Source: Bacteroidales bacterium (lineage in GTDB: Bacteria; Bacteroidota; Bacteroidia; Bacteroidales; UBA4181). Taken from it: a stretch of DNA of 44,797 nucleotides. Position 1 is the first letter of the stretch, and each line of letters starts with the position of its first letter. The notes under the pieces are model-generated. The model was not told the origin of the DNA and did no database searches. It saw only the letters and a program-made list of their open reading frames with translations. A program made the translations under genes and the position numbers. The stretch lies in contig JAISOY010000071.1 in assembly GCA_031275285.1 (NCBI GenBank), positions 1 to 44,797 of the forward strand. The letters are read 5' to 3'. Positions 36,581 to 43,846 of this stretch are shown here, in pieces.

Positions 36581-36680
36581 AAGAAGACCCTTCTATGCCC
36601 CTTTTTCTTAGGGTAGCCCCACTTCTATAAAAAGAATATTTTCTTTTTATAGAAGTGCATTTTTCATAGAAGAGTCTCTT
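36581..36680 (-). ncRNA. three-way-junction RNA structure between peptide and propeller genes
   Basis: Outer arms at 36665-36680 and 36581-36597 pair along about 16 bases with one bulge and one mismatch. They enclose a perfect 15-bp hairpin (36620-36634 with 36643-36657, 8-base loop) and a small CCCT/AGGG hairpin at 36599-36613. The whole lies between the stop of the six-cysteine protein and the start of propeller 2. No U-run follows the last arm, so it is not a simple terminator. It may set unequal expression of the two genes or mark an RNA processing site. Confidence 0.55.
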
Positions 36681-36686
36681 TTAAAG

Positions 36687-37094
36687 TTAATCTGGTGTAA
36701 AACAATTTTCACCTGTATTTACCCATGTGCCAGGAGTACAGTCGTCTGTACCTCCAGGATCACAGGATTGCTTAGAAGTAATTTTGTACTTTTGACATAT
36801 TTCTTTGCCTTTTTGCACGGGAGCATCAAATACTGGATCTGTTATTACTATCTTCCTGTAGTATTTGTCATTTGCGGTTCCGATACAATCACCTGGCCAT
36901 GAACTGGTACAACTGACCGATCCTGAGCCTGATCCCGAACTTGATCCTGATCCTCCGGAAGAGCCACTGGCAAGTATTTCCGGATTCAGGTTTTTGTTGC
37001 CTTTAATCCCATGTCCTGTCAGTGCATTTTCGACGGATAATCCGGTAATAGCCAAAGCTAAAAGTACACCCAGTATTTTCATGTTTTTATTCAT
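36687..37094 (-). CDS. exported six-cysteine protein with NVEALA-like leader
   Basis: The 135-aa protein starts with a hydrophobic segment (MKILGVLLALAITGLS). A leader follows with NKNLNPEILASG at 34-44, which I align with the NVEALA motif of Bacteroidota secreted peptides (Pfam NVEALA). A Gly/Ser linker (GSSGGSGSSSGSGSGS, 44-59) comes next, then a compact domain with six Cys at 62, 70, 100, 111, 119 and 131. The frame opens at TTG 37100; ATG 37094 is preferred. NVEALA genes typically sit beside 6-bladed beta-propeller genes, as here. Cleavage near the motif and disulfide pairing are inference. The linker could be a glycosylation or spacer region. Confidence 0.75.
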   Translation of the reverse strand: MNKNMKILGVLLALAITGLSVENALTGHGIKGNKNLNPEILASGSSGGSGSSSGSGSGSVSCTSSWPGDCIGTANDKYYRKIVITDPVFDAPVQKGKEICQKYKITSKQSCDPGGTDDCTPGTWVNTGENCFTPD

Positions 37095-37143
37095 GTTCAA
37101 AATTTTATTGGTTCATATATTTCCACAAAGCCTTATAAGCTTC

Positions 37144-37320
37144 CTATGACAGTGGAAAGGCCTGAAACTGTCGCCCTGTTATCCGGAATTCATGCGGATT
37201 TTCCGGTAGGGCAAAATAAACTGCCCGTGTAAACTGTAACAGCCTGTGATTACGAAAAAGAATAGCTTTTCGATAAAGGCTGGTCAGGTAATCATGTAAA
37301 TATGGAAGTATATATGTCAT
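37144..37320 (-). CDS. 58-aa ORF in the leader of the peptide gene
   Basis: An ATG-to-TAG frame encodes 58 aa, with segments such as ILPYLHDYLTSLYRKAILF, YFALPENPHEF and GRQFQAFPLS. It lies inside the roughly 440-nt leader upstream of the six-cysteine protein and ends 49 bp before it. It is basic with no signal peptide and no homology I can name. G+C is higher than in the surrounding intergenic DNA, which hints at coding, present or past. An in-frame TAA lies five codons upstream. Confidence 0.35.
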   Translation of the reverse strand: MTYILPYLHDYLTSLYRKAILFRNHRLLQFTRAVYFALPENPHEFRITGRQFQAFPLS

Positions 37321-37539
37321 AAATGCAATGGGTTATTCTAATATACTCAGAAAGACAGTATGTTTATTATAAAAATAGCATATACGTTGTAGACATTTTT
37401 TAAGAATGAATTAATATTATCACTTACTCATTCAGGTTATAAATAATAGTCAAAAAATATTTTTAAACATATCTCTTTATGTGGTTTAATCAGTCAATTG
37501 TATATCAGTATTACTAGGATTCGTTAAATAATTGCTGTG

Positions 37540-37547
37540 CAAATGTA
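37540..37547 (-). promoter_or_regulatory. -7 element TACATTTG of the peptide-gene transcript
   Basis: TACATTTG on the minus strand fits TAnnTTTG; TTG at 37568-37570 gives a 20-bp spacer. It would make a leader of about 440 nt before the six-cysteine protein. The rest of 37101-37703 is A/T-rich with no other gene except the 58-codon frame and the truncated thioredoxin-like start. Confidence 0.45.
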
Positions 37548-37639
37548 TTATTAAATTTCTAAACAAACAAATATTTCAATGTAAAAATTAAAAATATTTT
37601 TCATCAAAGCTTGAGATGTATTTATTGGTATTGCAAACA

Positions 37640-37697
37640 TTCCTTTTGTAATCATTAAAACACTTAATCCGGGAAATAGAAATTTTTTTCGATCCAT
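37640..37697 (-). pseudogene. truncated start of a second thioredoxin-like gene
   Basis: Six bp after the propeller 3 stop, a frame reads MDRKKFLFPGLSVLMI, matching MDRKLFLFIGLSVLTI of the intact gene at 33632-34171, which also directly follows a propeller. After about 18 codons resemblance ends and the frame runs into A/T-rich DNA. It is the remnant of a duplicated propeller-spacer-propeller-thioredoxin unit. Confidence 0.7.
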
Positions 37698-37703
37698 ATA
37701 TTA

Positions 37704-38840
37704 TTATATTTCTATATCAAAAATGACGATCACCGGATTATCTTCTTCTTTCCAGTTGGTTAATTCTTCCCGTGTTTCAAGGATTTTCCGATGTTCCTTA
37801 TAGTCAGGGTTAAGACGAACCATACCGAAGAAATATTCGCCGATACTTCCCCTGATATTATCAATTCCGAGATCCATCCCATAAAAGAAATTGGGAATGG
37901 CATAAAATGATTCTGATTGTTTATGGTACAATATGGTTATGGACTCTATCGTTTTTTTGTTGATACACTTGAAGGCAGTATACCTGTCTGTTTCGTAAAT
38001 ATGTACATTCTCTTTAAAATATCGCTCATCCGAATTTATCGCAAACTCATATTTTTTTTCTACCCATTCTTTAATGACATGCTCGGGTGGTATTTGCAGG
38101 TTTTTAATGCCAATGGCAGGGTGAACACCATTATGGTCAATAGAATATATAATTTCGGAAAACCTGGGAGAATAATAAACCATACCATTCGGCGAAGAAT
38201 AAAATCCATATGAAGTAAAATCCAATGATAATTTATTATCATTCAAATTTATTTTATTGTTTAATAAAAATTCTGTTTTTTTCCCAGGAATATGATAGAC
38301 GGCTAAATTGGCATACATCTTTCCATATTCGGAAAGCCTCGACCAGTACATTTTATCCTTTGCCAGGGTAAAATAAGAGAAAGAATAATCTACCCTTAAT
38401 TCTTCCAGGTATTTTCCTGCTGCATCAAATATCAAAAATTTCTTTCCAAAATGATCAAACATATAAATATCGCCATTGGTTTGGATATCAAAATCGCGGA
38501 AACTGGTGTATTCTCCGGGTCCTTTTCCGACCCTGGCAATCTTGAAAAGGAATTTTCCGGTCATATCAAAAACGAACAAAGCCATGGTTCTGCTGCTAAA
38601 ATCAGCGACATAGATCCTGTTATTCCTGATAAGCACTTTATCTGCGAAACCTATCAAACAATCACGGTTGGTTTCCAGCGGCAGATACCGTACGTAACCC
38701 GTTTTTAAAGGAATATATTCAACCGAATCGATGTCCACCACAAGGGGTACATCCGTAAGGGAATATTTGGGTAATTCCTGATTGACACATAATTGTATAA
38801 ACTGGAACGAAAGAACTAAAAAGAAAGTTATTTTTCTCAT
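37704..38840 (-). CDS. 6-bladed beta-propeller exported protein, copy 3
   Basis: The 378-aa paralogue has a signal to about Cys18 (FIQLC, then VNQELPKYSL), IYVADFSSRTMALFVFDMTG, GKGPGEYTSF and FDIQTNGDIYMFDHFGKKF. It shares NLQIPPEHVIKEW-type features with copy 4 rather than with copies 1 and 2. It is followed by the truncated thioredoxin-like start and preceded by the duplicated spacer 38841-38959, whose 8-codon frame overlaps its ATG. Confidence 0.85.
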   Translation of the reverse strand: MRKITFFLVLSFQFIQLCVNQELPKYSLTDVPLVVDIDSVEYIPLKTGYVRYLPLETNRDCLIGFADKVLIRNNRIYVADFSSRTMALFVFDMTGKFLFKIARVGKGPGEYTSFRDFDIQTNGDIYMFDHFGKKFLIFDAAGKYLEELRVDYSFSYFTLAKDKMYWSRLSEYGKMYANLAVYHIPGKKTEFLLNNKINLNDNKLSLDFTSYGFYSSPNGMVYYSPRFSEIIYSIDHNGVHPAIGIKNLQIPPEHVIKEWVEKKYEFAINSDERYFKENVHIYETDRYTAFKCINKKTIESITILYHKQSESFYAIPNFFYGMDLGIDNIRGSIGEYFFGMVRLNPDYKEHRKILETREELTNWKEEDNPVIVIFDIEI

Positions 38841-38959
38841 TTTATGTTTGTTATGGTCATTTGTATTCTAAATTTACCTCCTAATTTTGTTTCAGGAAAT
38901 TTGAATCATATCATTAATAGACTTAAAGTCAATAAAAAGAAATATCTCCCTGTTCATTA
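38841..38959 (-). repeat. duplicated intergenic spacer, copy B
   Basis: This is the counterpart of 35301-35418. It keeps the 21-codon frame (38892-38957), the AGGAGG and the 8-codon frame (38837-38860) ending in an ATGA overlap with propeller 3. The three base changes within the 21-codon frame all alter amino acids, which argues against it being a selected protein. Confidence 0.8.
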
Positions 38960-40096
38960 TTATATTTCCAGATCAAAAATGACGATCACCGGATTGTCTT
39001 CTTCTTTCCATTCCTTCAACTCTTCCCGTGATTTAAATATTTTCAGATGATACTCATTATCAAGATTAGGATCAAAATAACTGAAAAAATATTTACCGGT
39101 GCTACCTCTGATTCCATTAGTTCCGATATCTGTATAATACCGGAAAAACGGTGAGCAACATATCGAATGTGAATTTTTATCATATAAAAAAATACTAGAA
39201 CTGACAGTTGTTTCTGTAATACATTGGAAAGTAATGTACCGGTCTGTTTCATAAGTATGTATATTTTGTTTAAAATACAGATTATCAGAATCAATCCCCG
39301 AATCAGAACCAGGACTTTTTCCGCCCCACTCCTTTATTACATGATCAGGTGGAATATTCAGATTTTTGATACCAATTGCAGGATGGACACCTGTACTGTC
39401 AATAGAATAAATTATTTCAGAAAATTTGGGTGAAAAATAAACCATACCATTGGGTGAAGAATAAAACCTATATGAAGTATAATTTAATAAATTTAATTCA
39501 TGTAGGAATTTTTTATCCGTTATTAAAAATTCTGTTTTTTTTTCTTTTTTGTTATAAACAGCTAAATTGGCGATCATTTTATTATATTCCCAAAGTATTG
39601 ACCAATACATTTTATCTTTAACCAGGCAGAAATGGCTGAAAGTGTAATTGACACCAAATTCCTGTAAATATGTTCCTGCCGGGTCAAAAACTATAAATTT
39701 TTTCCCGAAATGATCAAACATATAGATGTCGCCATTGGCCTGAATATCAAAATCACGGAAACTGATGTATTCTCCGGGTCCTTTCCCCATCCTGGAAATT
39801 TTAAAAAGGAATTTTCCATTCATATCAAAAACATACAATGCCGTTGTTTGATAAAAGTCTGCAACATATATTTTATCATCCCTGAAAAGTACTTTATTTA
39901 TACGGCCTATTAAGCAATCAGAAGTCGTTTCTAAAGGAATGTACCGGATATAACTTAAATTTAGGGGAATTGATTGAACCGAATCAATGTCCACTACAAT
40001 TGGAGCATCTGTTAATGAATATCCGGGCAATTCCTGATTGATACAGATTTGTGACAGAAAGAATGAGAGTATGATAAAAAAGCTGATTCGTTTCAT
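38960..40096 (-). CDS. 6-bladed beta-propeller exported protein, copy 4
   Basis: The 378-aa paralogue has a signal to about Cys18 (LSQIC, then INQELPGYSL), IYVADFYQTTALYVFDMNGKF, GKGPGEYISF and FDIQANGDIYMFDHFGKKF, with a C-terminus ending NPVIVIFDLEI as in the other copies. It is the first of the four in transcription order, 252 bp below a candidate promoter at 40352. Its middle (TEFLITDKKFLHELNLL) and Ser-rich C-terminal blade differ most from copies 1 and 2. Confidence 0.85.
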   Translation of the reverse strand: MKRISFFIILSFFLSQICINQELPGYSLTDAPIVVDIDSVQSIPLNLSYIRYIPLETTSDCLIGRINKVLFRDDKIYVADFYQTTALYVFDMNGKFLFKISRMGKGPGEYISFRDFDIQANGDIYMFDHFGKKFIVFDPAGTYLQEFGVNYTFSHFCLVKDKMYWSILWEYNKMIANLAVYNKKEKKTEFLITDKKFLHELNLLNYTSYRFYSSPNGMVYFSPKFSEIIYSIDSTGVHPAIGIKNLNIPPDHVIKEWGGKSPGSDSGIDSDNLYFKQNIHTYETDRYITFQCITETTVSSSIFLYDKNSHSICCSPFFRYYTDIGTNGIRGSTGKYFFSYFDPNLDNEYHLKIFKSREELKEWKEEDNPVIVIFDLEI

Positions 40097-40247
40097 TTTC
40101 TAAATATATAATGTGGTAGTATGTGGCGTGGTTTTTATCTATATTTGAATTTTAGCCTGTCAAATGTGATAGGAAGATTCCTATTTGATTTTTTTCTGAT
40201 CCGGTTCTATCGAAAACTCTCGATATCTGCATCCCGTGGAAAATATA

Positions 40248-40349
40248 CTATTCACAAGAATCAGGAGGCAGATCTACAATAAGCAATTGACCATCCGTTT
40301 TTGATGTTTTTTCAGGAAATCCAAATGAATGCATTTTATATTTTCTCAT
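40248..40349 (-). CDS. 33-aa ORF at the start of the propeller transcript
   Basis: A frame of 33 codons (MRKYKMHSFGFPEK...LLIVDLPPDSCE) begins 2 nt below the -7 element at 40352, so it would be leaderless or start at the second ATG. It ends 151 bp before propeller 4. No homology is recognised. The remainder of 40097-40535 is A/T-rich with no other frame of note. Confidence 0.25.
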   Translation of the reverse strand: MRKYKMHSFGFPEKTSKTDGQLLIVDLPPDSCE

Positions 40350-40351
40350 GG

Positions 40352-40359
40352 CAAATATA
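40352..40359 (-). promoter_or_regulatory. -7 element TATATTTG of the upstream propeller pair
   Basis: TATATTTG on the minus strand is the nearest consensus match upstream of propeller 4, giving a leader of about 250 nt. Confidence 0.45.
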
Positions 40360-40535
40360 CTGGAAAAGGAGCGCTTTTATTATTTACGGAAATAATTATT
40401 CAGTATTTTCAAAAAAATATAATCATTTTCGTTGATAAAAAAAAGGTATTCGTTGATTCTGAATTCTCTGCCGGCAATAAAGGAATCATTTTTGTGTTTT
40501 GCATAGTATTATGTAACCTTTAAAACTTTTCAGAC

Positions 40536-42470
40536 ATGAGGACCAGATATTTTTTTCTTTATTGCATTTGCATCGCAACTTTTGTGTTGTGCGCATGCTC
40601 CAAAAATGAGTTGTCTGATAATATTCCGGACGAGAATGAGCAAGTCGATCAGACAGATCCGGGAAATTCGGAAAATCCGGAAATCCCAGAAGATCCTGGT
40701 GATCCTGGCGATGATGAATTGATCCCCAATTCACAGGAAATCTATTATGAGAATGCCATTACCATCGCATTCTCAGGAAACAACGTGGTCATCGATAATC
40801 CTTTCTCCGAAAACGGAGTAACGGTAGAGGAGGATAACGGACATGTCGTTATTCGTTCCACCATTACCGACAGTGAACTGAATTATATCCTGTCAGGAAT
40901 CACCAGCGACGGTTCGGTGAAAATATACGGTGAGAAAAAGTTCGGGTTGATACTGAACGGGGTCGGCATCACTAATCCCAACGGTGCGGCCATCAATATC
41001 CAGAATAAGAAAAAAGCGCTGGTTACCATTGTCGACCAGACAAACAACCGGCTGATCGACGGCGCTGTTTATACCTATACCGACGGGGAGGATATGAAAG
41101 CAACCTTTTTCAGTGAAGGCAACCTTGACATATCCGGAAAAGGATCGCTCGAGATCCGTGGAAAAAATAAACATGGTCTCTGTACCGATGGAGCTTTAAC
41201 ATTTACGGATGGTGTCATCCATATTAAAGAAGCTGCCAGTGACGGTATTCATGCTAACGACGAGATCATCCTTTCAGGTGGTACCCTCACGATACGATCT
41301 GTCAGCGATGGAATTGAAAGCGAAAGCAAGACGGAAGCCATTGAAATTACCGGTGGAACGTTGAACATAGTTACTACCGGGGAGAAAGGTCATGCTATCA
41401 AAGCCAAATATAATATATACATCGATACCGGAGGGAGTGTAGACATCACTGTATATGGCGATGCATCCAAAGGGATCAAGCCAACCGGGGACTTGACCAT
41501 CATGAGAGGAAATATCACCATCAATACTGCAGGTAATGCCATCTGGGAAGAGGATGAACAGGACCTTTCTTCTGCGGCGGGGATCAAGTGCGACGGTAAC
41601 CTGCTCATAGAATCGGGTACCCTGTATATTTTAAGCGCAGGCTCGGGAGGCAAAGGCATCAATGTAGACGGTACCATTACAGTGAATGATGGCGATATAA
41701 CAGTCATCACCACCGGTAACCAGCATGTGTACAACCGGAACAACGACACAGCCGCTAAAGCGATAAAAAGTGACGGCGACCTGACCGTCAATGGCGGCAC
41801 CATAAAAATACGTACCTCTAAGACCGAAGCCGAAGGGCTTGAGAGCAAAGCGACGCTGACCATCACCAACGGTGATATTGATATCGAAGCATATGACGAT
41901 GCGGTCAATGCTTCGAAGAATATACAGATAGACGGTGGGAAGATTTATTGTAAAAGCGAGACCAATGATGCGATCGACTCCAACGGAACAATCTTCATTA
42001 CAGGGGGAGTGGTTATCGCTGTTGGCGCATCGTCTCCTGAAGGCGGATTTGACTGCGACAATAATCGTTTCTCCATTACCGGAGGCACCATTCTCGGTAT
42101 AGGAGGAAGTACCAGTAGTCCGACGGCCAGCGCAAGTGCCCAACGCTCGGTTATATTCCAGGCATCCGCCAATGTGCAGGTCATACATATTAAAAATACT
42201 TCCGGTAGTGCCGGAGTGTTGACATTCAAGCTTCCGGTAATCTACAGAAGCAGTTCAACAGTTCTGTTCAGCAGTCCGTTATTGGAAGGGAGTACCGGGT
42301 ATACCATCTATACCGGTGGAAGTATTTCGGACGGTAGTAGCTTTCACGGCCTCTATACAGATGCGACCTATAGCGGCGGTTCTTCATCCGGCACATTTAC
42401 TACTGGTTCGGCGGCAGGAGCGGTCACGAGTATAGGATCTTCCAGCGGTCCGGGCGGTGGAAGGCCATAA
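40536..42470 (+). CDS. Cthe_2159-type carbohydrate-binding beta-helix lipoprotein
   Basis: The 644-aa protein has a lipoprotein signal (FVLCAC, Cys21), then an acidic Pro/Asp/Asn tether (residues 25-65). A long right-handed beta-helix follows, built of repeats such as SDGIHANDEIILSGGTL, SDGIESESKTEAIEITGG, AIKSDGDLTVNGGTI and DAIDSNGTIFITGG. This matches the Cthe_2159 family (Pfam PF14262), whose founder binds acidic plant polysaccharide. The end is Ser/Gly-rich. It should sit on the outer membrane surface. The LytS/LytTR operon begins 194 bp downstream with its own promoter, so a regulatory link is only possible. No catalytic motif is seen. Confidence 0.88.
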   Translation: MRTRYFFLYCICIATFVLCACSKNELSDNIPDENEQVDQTDPGNSENPEIPEDPGDPGDDELIPNSQEIYYENAITIAFSGNNVVIDNPFSENGVTVEEDNGHVVIRSTITDSELNYILSGITSDGSVKIYGEKKFGLILNGVGITNPNGAAINIQNKKKALVTIVDQTNNRLIDGAVYTYTDGEDMKATFFSEGNLDISGKGSLEIRGKNKHGLCTDGALTFTDGVIHIKEAASDGIHANDEIILSGGTLTIRSVSDGIESESKTEAIEITGGTLNIVTTGEKGHAIKAKYNIYIDTGGSVDITVYGDASKGIKPTGDLTIMRGNITINTAGNAIWEEDEQDLSSAAGIKCDGNLLIESGTLYILSAGSGGKGINVDGTITVNDGDITVITTGNQHVYNRNNDTAAKAIKSDGDLTVNGGTIKIRTSKTEAEGLESKATLTITNGDIDIEAYDDAVNASKNIQIDGGKIYCKSETNDAIDSNGTIFITGGVVIAVGASSPEGGFDCDNNRFSITGGTILGIGGSTSSPTASASAQRSVIFQASANVQVIHIKNTSGSAGVLTFKLPVIYRSSSTVLFSSPLLEGSTGYTIYTGGSISDGSSFHGLYTDATYSGGSSSGTFTTGSAAGAVTSIGSSSGPGGGRP

Positions 42471-42518
42471 ATGAACACCTTTTTCTGAAATAATGTCCGA
42501 TCAGATTCGCCGTTATGT

Positions 42519-42526
42519 TATCTTTG
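42519..42526 (+). promoter_or_regulatory. -7 element TATCTTTG of the LytS/LytTR operon
   Basis: TATCTTTG lies 138 bp before the kinase ATG, giving a leader of roughly 130 nt that contains interspersed repeat copy 5. Confidence 0.55.
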
Positions 42527-42543
42527 TATGCATCACGGCGAAT

Positions 42544-42630
42544 TAAGCGCTCAGTGCTATTTATTGTTTTCTTAAATCGCATTGATCAAGTCGATTACGT
42601 TCATGTAACATTATTTGTTTTATATTACTT
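42544..42630 (+). repeat. interspersed structured repeat, copy 5
   Basis: It begins TAAGCGCTCAGTGCTATTTA and ends TATTACTT, 87 bp. The internal CATTGATCAAG segment and GATTACGTT are conserved. It is transcribed in the forward sense within the kinase leader, ending 34 bp before the start codon. Confidence 0.8.
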
Positions 42631-42664
42631 ATTTATTGAAAACTTAATTCCGGAGGATAAAACA

Positions 42665-43846
42665 ATGAAAGCCCGTAATCAGGTCCTGCTTGAGAATGGA
42701 ATCTATTTCCTGATATGGATCGTTATCTTTTTGGTTCCGCTTTTCGGATATAACGACAATCAGGGTATCCGTTGGGATGATGTCAGGGATTTCTGGCTCC
42801 GGCTGCTTCCGTTTTTTTCCCTCTTTCTGGTCAATAATTACCTGCTGCTTCCGTTCCTGTTTCTGAAAAAGAAGTATATTGCCTATTCCTGTTCGGTGCT
42901 TTTTCTAATTGTCCTTTTGTCGTTTTTCTTTTTCTCCGGGCCATCAGACGCTCCTTCCCGTAAAAATCCTTTTTCCGGACAATCAGACATGATGTTCCAC
43001 GGAAAAGACGGAGATCCCGGGCGAAAGGATGGGTTCGATATCTCACGGAAACCTGAATTTACCGATTCTATGGCAGGTAAGCCTCCGTTTATCCGTCATG
43101 GTGACAGGCCGTTTCCCGATAAAGGTTTTGCTCCGCACCGGCTGGCGCCTTTCCGGTGGGGCCCGATATTGAATAACTGGTTACTGGCCATCTTACTGGT
43201 AGGATGTAATATTGCCATTCGTCTTCTGTTCAAATCCATCCGTGATGCCCGCCGTTTCGAAGAGCTGGAAACCCAGACATTGAAAGCGGAACTCGATTAC
43301 CTGAAAGCACAGGTTAATCCGCATTTTTTCATGAATACGCTCAATAATATACATGCATTGATCGATATCGATGCCGAAAAAGCAAAAGATACTGTTATCG
43401 AATTGTCCCGGATCATGCGGTATGTATTGTATGAAGCCGATAAAGCCCTGGTACCGCTTCAAAAGGAAATCGAATTTCTCGGGAATTACATATCCCTGAT
43501 GCGAATCCGTTTTTCGGATGATGTGGAGATCACCACCGTTTATCCCGACCCGCTTCCCGACCTCCTTCTTCCTCCGCTTATCCTGATCCCCCTGCTCGAA
43601 AATGCGTTCAAACATGGAATCAGTCATCAGGAAACTTCATATATTCATACCCGGCTTTTCGTCAGTGACGGATATCTTTCCTATGAGGTAACCAATAGTA
43701 GTTTTTCCGAACCGGCCGGAGAAAAAGGAGTAGGAATTGAAAATTTACAAAAAAGATTAGCCCTGCTTTTTGACAGTGACTATGTACTGGATCTCAGAAA
43801 TGAGGAAAAAGCATATATTGCCATCCTGAAAATACCTGTGAAATGA
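42665..43846 (+). CDS. LytS/YehU-type sensor histidine kinase
   Basis: The 393-aa kinase has four membrane helices in its first 200 residues and a His_kinase (PF06580) core: LKAQVNPHFFMNTLNNIHAL with H220, then LSRIMRYVLYEADKALVPL, LPPLILIPLLENAFKHGI (N box) and GVGIENLQKRLALLF (G box). A Pro/Asp/Phe-rich loop lies between helices 3 and 4. The frame could extend 50 codons upstream through repeat copy 5, but ATG 42665 has a good GGAGG 8 bp before it, uncommon in this group and decisive. It overlaps the regulator gene by 4 bp. Confidence 0.93.
   Translation: MKARNQVLLENGIYFLIWIVIFLVPLFGYNDNQGIRWDDVRDFWLRLLPFFSLFLVNNYLLLPFLFLKKKYIAYSCSVLFLIVLLSFFFFSGPSDAPSRKNPFSGQSDMMFHGKDGDPGRKDGFDISRKPEFTDSMAGKPPFIRHGDRPFPDKGFAPHRLAPFRWGPILNNWLLAILLVGCNIAIRLLFKSIRDARRFEELETQTLKAELDYLKAQVNPHFFMNTLNNIHALIDIDAEKAKDTVIELSRIMRYVLYEADKALVPLQKEIEFLGNYISLMRIRFSDDVEITTVYPDPLPDLLLPPLILIPLLENAFKHGISHQETSYIHTRLFVSDGYLSYEVTNSSFSEPAGEKGVGIENLQKRLALLFDSDYVLDLRNEEKAYIAILKIPVK

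Noticed and set aside
34173..40096. Possible CRISPR-like or satellite repetition in the propeller cluster
   Set aside because: The repetition is paralogous genes and their spacers, not short regular direct repeats with unique spacers.
40893..42229. Several long minus-strand frames opposite the beta-helix lipoprotein
   Set aside because: They mirror the repetitive Gly/Asp/Thr-rich coding of the plus-strand gene, and none has a recognisable start or domain.
43193..43627. 144-codon minus-strand frame inside the LytS-type kinase gene
   Set aside because: Antisense to the clearly coding kinase core; no independent support.
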